This document shows positions 58,863 through 64,000 of a stretch of 64,000 bases of DNA, one piece after another (the first letter of the stretch is position 1; the number at the start of each line of letters is the position of its first letter). The position numbers and the translations under genes were made by a program. The notes below the pieces were generated by a model, which saw nothing but the letters and a program-made list of their open reading frames with translations, had not been told where the DNA came from and made no database searches. This DNA comes from Microcoleus sp. FACHB-831 (GTDB lineage Bacteria > Cyanobacteriota > Cyanobacteriia > Cyanobacteriales > FACHB-T130), in assembly GCF_014695585.1 (NCBI RefSeq), contig NZ_JACJON010000036.1, positions 62,001 through 126,000 on the forward strand, written 5' to 3'.

Positions 58863-59546
58863 ATGAATGAGAGGGATCGAAGAAGTTCATCAAATCACAA
58901 TCAAAACCCTCAAGGGCGGCAGAACCTCGTATTTATTTTTTCCGGGATTATTCTTGTTACTGCAATAACTGCATCTCTAGTTACTTTCGCACTTCTAAAA
59001 CAAGATGAGCTATTCGGTCGAATAAACGCTACTCCATCACCGACTGCTACCCCCACTCCAGCGTCCGCAGCATCGCCGACTCCCACTCCCACTCCAACAG
59101 CCACAGAATCACCGACTCCCACTCCCACTCCAACACCTACTTTAGCGCCACCTTCTTCAGCTTCCTCCCCGGCTCCTGATCCGGGCAACACTATGGGTCA
59201 AGCTCTCAATCTGGGCATCCTCAAGGACACTCGCACCTACAATGATTTTGTGGGGAGTGTTGATGTAGTTGATTATTATCGCTTCCAATTAGACACAACC
59301 AGCAATGTCGCTGTCAACCTCAGCAGCCTGAACGCTTATACTCACGTCGAATTGATTTTAGACCGCAACACTAATGGTCAGGTTGATAATGGTGAGGTTC
59401 TATATCAAAACGCTCGTTCTTCCTCAGCTTCGATCGGTCAGCCGTTGGGGGCAGGCACTTATTTTATCCGGGTGTATCCCGACAGCCGCAACGAGAACAC
59501 TACTTATACCATTGAAGTCGCGGCTACTCCAGTGGGAACCAAGTGA
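58863..59546 (+). CDS. Membrane-anchored PPC-domain protein
   Basis: A 227-residue protein. A short basic cytoplasmic head (NERDRRSSSNHNQNP) leads to one transmembrane helix (LVFIFSGIILVTAITASLVTFALL, about 22-45) and a long Pro/Thr/Ser spacer (TPTPTPTATESPTPTPTPTP). A PPC (bacterial pre-peptidase C-terminal) beta domain follows from about 105: NLGILKDTRTYNDFVGSVDVVDYYRFQL, then GQPLGAGTYFIRVYPDSRNENTTYTIEV. It presents a folded domain outside the membrane. It converges on the CHAT-WD40 operon. Confidence 0.85.
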   Translation: MNERDRRSSSNHNQNPQGRQNLVFIFSGIILVTAITASLVTFALLKQDELFGRINATPSPTATPTPASAASPTPTPTPTATESPTPTPTPTPTLAPPSSASSPAPDPGNTMGQALNLGILKDTRTYNDFVGSVDVVDYYRFQLDTTSNVAVNLSSLNAYTHVELILDRNTNGQVDNGEVLYQNARSSSASIGQPLGAGTYFIRVYPDSRNENTTYTIEVAATPVGTK

Positions 59547-59631
59547 AACGCTTCGGGGAGTGGTTCGTAAAGAACTTAGTGCGATCGCGCTTTTGGTGTT
59601 GTAGTAGATAAAGGAGCGATCGTGCCCAAAG

Positions 59632-61737
59632 TCAGGATGACACGCGCCAAATCTTTACTGTCATGTCCGCACTCCCACTAACTAAAGTTTGTCCATCAGG
59701 GCTAAAAGCGATCGCATAAACCTTGTTTGAATGTCCCAGGGTTTGGAGCATCTGCCCAGTGCGCCATTTCCAAATTCTAATGGTGTTGTCACTACCACCA
59801 CTAGCGAGAGTCTGATTATCGGGGCTAAAGGCCACACACTCAACCCCGCCTGAATGTCCCGTGAGGGTGCGAAGCAGTTCTCCAGTGTCAGAACGCCATA
59901 GCTTAATTTTCTTCTCCTCATCACCACTAGCCAAAATCTCCCCATCCGGGCTGAAGGCAACCGCATTAAAACCACCAACCCAGGTGTTAACCCAGTATTG
60001 AGCCGGATTAAACCAGCCTGAAGATCCATTGAGGGTGCGGATTTCTTGACGTGTCCGCAAATTCCAAATCTTGATTGTATTGTCCTGAGCGCCACTGGCT
60101 AGTAGGGGCCCGTCGGCGCCCGCCCCCCCATCGGGGCTGATGGCGACGCAACTAACCGGATATACAAAATGCCCCCTGAAGTTGTACAGCAGTTGCCCTG
60201 AACCCAAATCCCACAGCTTGATTGTACCGTCCATAGTACCGCTGGCAAGGGTGCGGCCATCGGAGCCACCAATTGCCACTGACAGTACGCTGTCCGAATC
60301 TTGAGCTAGGGCGCGGAGCAATTCCCCGGTGGGCAGACGCCAAACTTTGATCGTCTTGTCCTCACTGCCACTGGCTAGTAGGGGCGGCGAGGTGCCCGCC
60401 CCAGCCTCCTGGCTGAAGGCAAGGGAACGAACTGAGCCTGAATGCCCCGTGAGGGTGTACAGCAGTTCTCCAGTGTCCAGACGCCACAGCTTGATTGTAG
60501 CGTCCGCACTACCGCTGGCAAGGGTCTGGCTATCCGGGCTAATCGCAACTGACATAACTGATTTGGAATGACCTGTGAGGGTGTGTACGCATCTCCAAGT
60601 TCCATCCGCAAGACTAGGGGTTCTATTCTCCCGTCCACCCATTTCTAGCCAACTTAGGGGGACTACAGTCGGGTTCTGCCAGATTGTAGCTAACCCAGCT
60701 GCACCAGGAAATTCATTATCACAGCCTTCATCACCCAATCTCTTTTTGGCGTTTCGCACCGCCAAGTATAAAGACTCCCCACTCGAAAAGGCTGTTAGGA
60801 AATACTTCAAAAACTTTTGGGCAACTCGATCCGGAACAGGTTCCCGCATCACAATCACTTGCGGAATATTCAAATCAGCTAAATCCTCTGCTAATTTCAA
60901 CCCATCACAAGAGTTGAAAATAGCTAACTGCAAACCATGTTCAATTGCTTTTCTTAAGCCATTCTTTAAATTTGTAATTGTCAGCTTCTCTGTTTTATTG
61001 ATAGAAATAATACCGCTTTCGCCTTCCCTAGAACTATGTCCAGCAAAAAATAAAATATCCCAGTCTTGTTCCCACAAGCGATCGCTCACTTCCGGGCGTG
61101 TTGGTTGTGGAAGAAAGAGCGGAGGTATACCAGTCGGCAAGGAATTTAGAAAATTCCGATCTGCCTCAACTTCAATTCCGTCGCTATTGCCCAAAATTGC
61201 CAATAGTCTGACTTCTGTTTTGCTGACCAGTCGTTTTGATATATAAACTTGTTCATAGTTGCATGGAATTAAAGCTATTTCTACCTTTGTATATTTATCA
61301 AACAAATCCCATTCACTCCAAGGCAGTCTCCTGAGCAAGTCGTCTTCAGTTTTAATCAACACCCTAACTTCTTCTTGTCGTTCCCGGCTGTCCCGTAACT
61401 CTTCCCTTAGTCTCTCCCTGATCTCTTGAAACCTACTATGATCAGATTTTTTTAGCCAATCTTTAATGTTTTCTCTAAATTGTTCAAATAATTCGTGACA
61501 TTCATCGCGGAGTCTGCCTACATCCGGTATCCGTCGTCCCGTCCGTTGTCGCTTTGCTTGTTCTCGGAAACACAACTCTAGGTGCAAATACTTTAATTTC
61601 CAACTATCATATAACTCCGGGATATGTGGAGCAGGGGGCAAGTTACCGTTAACTTCTCCGGACGGATACCGCAAATTTACGCTAAAACCATAATTGAAGC
61701 AGCCGTTATTGATATTTAAGAACAATAATTTAGTCAT
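59632..61737 (-). CDS. CHAT caspase-like protease with seven WD40 repeats
   Basis: A 701-residue protein. An N-terminal helical region (about 45-130) rich in Arg/Glu is followed by the CHAT domain (about 170-360) with His234 in ILFFAGHSS and Cys277 in AIFNSCDGL, both catalytic residues in place. IPQVIVMREPVPDRVAQKFLKYF closes the domain. From about 385 there are seven WD40 units ending in IKLW/IKVW/IKIW, enough for a complete propeller. Blades 2 and 4 carry GC-rich insertions (GAGTSPP, GGAGADGP) at the same loop. It is the second gene of a two-gene operon with the DUF1822 protein, 22 bases apart. Confidence 0.9.
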   Translation of the reverse strand: MTKLLFLNINNGCFNYGFSVNLRYPSGEVNGNLPPAPHIPELYDSWKLKYLHLELCFREQAKRQRTGRRIPDVGRLRDECHELFEQFRENIKDWLKKSDHSRFQEIRERLREELRDSRERQEEVRVLIKTEDDLLRRLPWSEWDLFDKYTKVEIALIPCNYEQVYISKRLVSKTEVRLLAILGNSDGIEVEADRNFLNSLPTGIPPLFLPQPTRPEVSDRLWEQDWDILFFAGHSSREGESGIISINKTEKLTITNLKNGLRKAIEHGLQLAIFNSCDGLKLAEDLADLNIPQVIVMREPVPDRVAQKFLKYFLTAFSSGESLYLAVRNAKKRLGDEGCDNEFPGAAGLATIWQNPTVVPLSWLEMGGRENRTPSLADGTWRCVHTLTGHSKSVMSVAISPDSQTLASGSADATIKLWRLDTGELLYTLTGHSGSVRSLAFSQEAGAGTSPPLLASGSEDKTIKVWRLPTGELLRALAQDSDSVLSVAIGGSDGRTLASGTMDGTIKLWDLGSGQLLYNFRGHFVYPVSCVAISPDGGAGADGPLLASGAQDNTIKIWNLRTRQEIRTLNGSSGWFNPAQYWVNTWVGGFNAVAFSPDGEILASGDEEKKIKLWRSDTGELLRTLTGHSGGVECVAFSPDNQTLASGGSDNTIRIWKWRTGQMLQTLGHSNKVYAIAFSPDGQTLVSGSADMTVKIWRVSS

Positions 61738-61759
61738 GGCGGTTTTGACAAATTACTAC

Positions 61760-62815
61760 TCATTCATATGAAAAATATTCGGTAATGCTGTCATCACCTA
61801 AAGAAAGCTGTACCCTGAACTGTTCTCCTGATGAAAAAAATAATTCTTGGATCAGACCCTGAGAGTTTTTAGTGACGGGGATTTCTAAAGGTTCTTCTGA
61901 TTCAATGAATATAGCGATTTTGAGATTTTCAGGCAGATAAGTTTGCTCACCAAGGGGATAAACACCCAGAAATGTACTAATTTCTCCATCTTCAATTTGC
62001 TTCAAATCGAGAATTAAAGCTAATGCGCGATCGCCCACCTGAATCTGTTTAGCTCGTTTAACAGCATTTGACCTAAAAGCTGGACTTCTTGTTCTTATAC
62101 CAAAAATCTCTTCAATTGTCTGCCAGCCAGCCTGAATTGCCTCAACAAAGTTATCCTGAAACCACTCGCCTAAATTCACTGGTGTAGCAGATTGTATTAC
62201 CGACTCCAGTTGCACATCCAAAACGGGTACACCTAATAACTCTGTCAACTCCCCAGTTCTGAACAACTCCTGAATCTGCTCAAATCCTTCTTGAGTACCA
62301 TCAAAGACTAGCACTATACTACCCTCCTCAATTTTTTCTACTCTTAGGGAGGCATTACCCATAATTCGTCTCAGCAGATCGAGAATTGCTTCTAACTGGA
62401 GGTTGTGAATATGAGGGATATCAATCGTCAGTCTCCATTTTGCCCTTACTTCTCCATTTGTGGGTGGATCAAACGGGCTTCTTTTATATCCTAAATTTTC
62501 CAGCAATCTAGGAATATTTGACCATTGTATCCTTACGGCCTCATTTGTTTTACTTTGAATAAGGGTTTCAATATATCGATACAAACCTCTAGATAAATCA
62601 ACATTTATACCCTCCGGGTTGACACCGAGAAGTTTAGCAATTTCCCTGGGCTGCTTATTACAAAGTAATGCACAGAGGCAGTCTGATTCTTTTTGTGAAA
62701 GTGTCTGTTCTCTTTCGCTATTCGTAAAAACTTGCTTGGCCTCGCTCAATTCTTTACAGATTTTTTCTATTTTCCAAGTAGCATTTACTTGTTTGACCAG
62801 TTGATTGATGTTCAT
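61760..62815 (-). CDS. HTH/TRADD-N-like/DUF1822 protein, operon partner of the CHAT protease
   Basis: A 351-residue protein. An N-terminal helix-turn-helix (SQKESDCLCALLCNKQPREIAKLLGVNPEGINVDLSRGLYRYIE) resembles those of effector-associated sensor proteins. Residues about 125-205 (KWRLTIDIPHIHNLQLEAILDLLRRIMGNASLRVEKIEEGSIVLVFDGTQEGFEQIQELFRTGELTELLG, read in pieces) look like the TRADD-N-like adaptor seen in cyanobacterial conflict proteins. The C-terminal part from about 212 (VNLGEWFQDNFVEAIQAGWQTIEEIF to FRVQLSLGDDSITEYF) is DUF1822. It precedes the CHAT-WD40 gene by 22 bases on the same strand, so it is probably its sensor or regulator. Confidence 0.8.
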   Translation of the reverse strand: MNINQLVKQVNATWKIEKICKELSEAKQVFTNSEREQTLSQKESDCLCALLCNKQPREIAKLLGVNPEGINVDLSRGLYRYIETLIQSKTNEAVRIQWSNIPRLLENLGYKRSPFDPPTNGEVRAKWRLTIDIPHIHNLQLEAILDLLRRIMGNASLRVEKIEEGSIVLVFDGTQEGFEQIQELFRTGELTELLGVPVLDVQLESVIQSATPVNLGEWFQDNFVEAIQAGWQTIEEIFGIRTRSPAFRSNAVKRAKQIQVGDRALALILDLKQIEDGEISTFLGVYPLGEQTYLPENLKIAIFIESEEPLEIPVTKNSQGLIQELFFSSGEQFRVQLSLGDDSITEYFSYE

Positions 62816-63010
62816 TTTAATGCTTCCTTAACTAAGGAATTAACACATTTTCCTAAACTACCTAATAATTGCTAATGCTTGTTAGGTAAATATGCCATTA
62901 TACTAAGTTTTGCTAATGCCTTGATATTAACTATTAGTTACATACGAATGAGTGCCTTTGTTAGGTTGTAATTGCATTCACCAAAACCTAAAAAGGAAGC
63001 TTAATCAACC

Positions 63011-63223
63011 ATGATCAGTAATTTGGAAAAATTCGTGTTTACAGTCGTGACATCATTGCTCATGCTAGCTACCTCAAACTTGGGCAATAGCAATAATCAT
63101 AAACCATCAGAGACATCTGCGATCGCCACTTTTAGCACTTTAACTGGACAGATGGCTGAGACTCAAGGCGAACTACCGATCAAAGCTAACGAGAAGTGTG
63201 AGAATGGCAAAACTGTCCCCTAG
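63011..63223 (+). CDS. Small possible exported protein
   Basis: A 70-residue protein with a hydrophobic N-terminal segment (FVFTVVTSLLMLATSNLG), then polar Ser/Thr-rich sequence and a Lys/Glu-rich end (LPIKANEKCENGKTVP). AAAGGAAGC precedes the ATG at an acceptable distance. No family recognised. It lies divergent from the DUF1822/CHAT operon with 195 bases between. Confidence 0.5.
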   Translation: MISNLEKFVFTVVTSLLMLATSNLGNSNNHKPSETSAIATFSTLTGQMAETQGELPIKANEKCENGKTVP

Positions 63224-63323
63224 CAGTTAAGGCTAACTTGCCATTGTTAGTTAAAAGCCGCGATCGCACTCAAGAGGATGTCTAAATTCGGCATCCTCTT
63301 ATTTTATTTATATTTTGACGGTT

Positions 63324-64000
63324 TTAGTTACCTTTCCTCTCGTAGCGATCGCGTTCCATTAGCGCCTTGTTCAGATTTTTCAGTAAGTCTTCCTTCACTT
63401 TATTATCGGTCGTCACTTGCAGACCTTCCTTAAGTACCTCAACAGCTACCCCATAATTTCCTTCTAAAGTCTCCAAGCGTCCCAACTTATTGTAAGCTTT
63501 GCCGAAATTAGACAGTTTGATAGACTTCTCGTATTCAGTACGAGCATCCTGAAGTTTTCCCTGCTTTTCGTAAAGCGAACCCCGATTATAGTGAGCTTTC
63601 CCATAATTCGGGTTTAGTAGTAATGCAGATTTGTAGAAACCCTCTGCTGTACCCAATCGATCTTGCAGATGGTTTTCTACTCCTATATCGTTGAATACAA
63701 CAGCCATTTGAGGCGATGAAAACCATAAGCCAGTAAGCCCCAGCACCATTGATGCTGCAACCCCAATTTTAAGCTTAATCGATTTAATTTTTGTGGTGTG
63801 GGCATCTTGTCTGCCTGACTCTGTTAAGGACAATTCAGTAATTATCCCTATAGCTTTACAATCTGCGATCGCTTCCAAACATTGCCCAATAATTTCTGTA
63901 TTTTGCGGTCTTTGGCCTGGCAATGAAGCCATTAGCAAATCAATTAAATCAGCAAATCTAGGCGAAATTTGAGGAGCATTTTCTCGCCAATTAAACTCCC
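63324..64000 (-). CDS. C-terminal part of a Ser/Thr kinase with TPR repeats (5' end outside window)
   Basis: The frame is open from the right edge. It reads EFNWREN, then APQISPRFADLIDLLMASLPGQRPQNTEII, which matches the end of the Hanks-kinase C-lobe in cyanobacterial kinases (the PxQRPQN motif). A single transmembrane helix follows (IGVAASMVLGLTGLWF), then TPR units (GFYKSALLLNPNYGKAHYNRGSLYEKQGKLQDARTEYEKSIK, LGRLETLEGNYGVAVEVLKEGLQ) and a basic tail. The kinase domain itself is beyond base 64000. Apparent starts inside the window are not real. Confidence 0.85.
   Translation of the reverse strand, partial: EFNWRENAPQISPRFADLIDLLMASLPGQRPQNTEIIGQCLEAIADCKAIGIITELSLTESGRQDAHTTKIKSIKLKIGVAASMVLGLTGLWFSSPQMAVVFNDIGVENHLQDRLGTAEGFYKSALLLNPNYGKAHYNRGSLYEKQGKLQDARTEYEKSIKLSNFGKAYNKLGRLETLEGNYGVAVEVLKEGLQVTTDNKVKEDLLKNLNKALMERDRYERKGN

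Overview
The window comes from a cyanobacterial chromosome, probably a filamentous Oscillatoriales-type species. The HIP1 octamer GCGATCGC is present throughout, inside genes and between them. Gene families typical of cyanobacteria are common: a GUN4-fused Ser/Thr kinase, clpR-clpP3, phytochrome-class histidine kinases with an Rcp1-like regulator, pentapeptide repeats, DUF1822, and CHAT proteins with WD40 or helical repeats. Several interspersed cyanobacterial repeat types are also present. I saw no rRNA, CRISPR array, transposase or convincing tRNA.

Layout. 1-1619 is typA, cut by the left edge. 1.9-3.7 kb is a small accessory patch: a tandemly duplicated Xre-like regulator with a divergent partner gene, a truncated DUF6745-type relic, and a small antitoxin-like ORF. 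3.8-5.9 kb holds the kinase-GUN4 gene and an HD phosphohydrolase. 5.9-14.7 kb is a block of probable stress-tolerance genes: a DUF6335-like protein, DUF2267, a PfpI/DJ-1 fusion, an SDR, a SRPBCC protein, two tandem zinc alcohol dehydrogenases with a decayed third copy, a cupin and a manganese catalase. 15.1-21.7 kb is a two-component cluster in which two close hybrid-kinase paralogs converge. 22-31.7 kb is mixed metabolism and housekeeping: a methyltransferase, a di-haem cytochrome peroxidase-like protein, a HAD phosphatase, pdxH, an AI-2E-type permease, LapA-like, scpA, and a sugar nucleotidyltransferase.

32-44.6 kb has speA, a CHAT protein with a helical-repeat tail, a membrane-anchored subtilase overlapping a small OB-like gene, several small secreted or low-complexity repeat proteins, an L,D-transpeptidase, and a MITE-like inverted-repeat element. 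44.9-51.4 kb has hemW, a PIN-TRAM protein, a vWA protein, clpR-clpP3 and a J-domain protein. 51.4-58.3 kb has a CHASE3 kinase diverging from an OmpR-type regulator, another receiver protein, a pentapeptide protein, a HigBA toxin-antitoxin pair, and a second short infC paralog that apparently starts at AUU. 58.9-64 kb has a PPC-domain membrane protein and then the most intriguing locus: a two-gene minus-strand operon of an HTH/TRADD-N-like/DUF1822 protein followed by a CHAT protease with a seven-bladed WD40 propeller. It lies next to the end of a kinase-TPR gene cut by the right edge.

The most promising candidate system is the DUF1822/CHAT-WD40 pair, which has the architecture of a sensor plus caspase-like effector. 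Secondary leads are the duplicated Xre/divergent-ORF module, the AUU-started IF-3 paralog, the repeat-derived leaders in the stress block, and an orphan terminator implying a small RNA near 38.0 kb. All family names are from reading the translations by eye. No database search was run.
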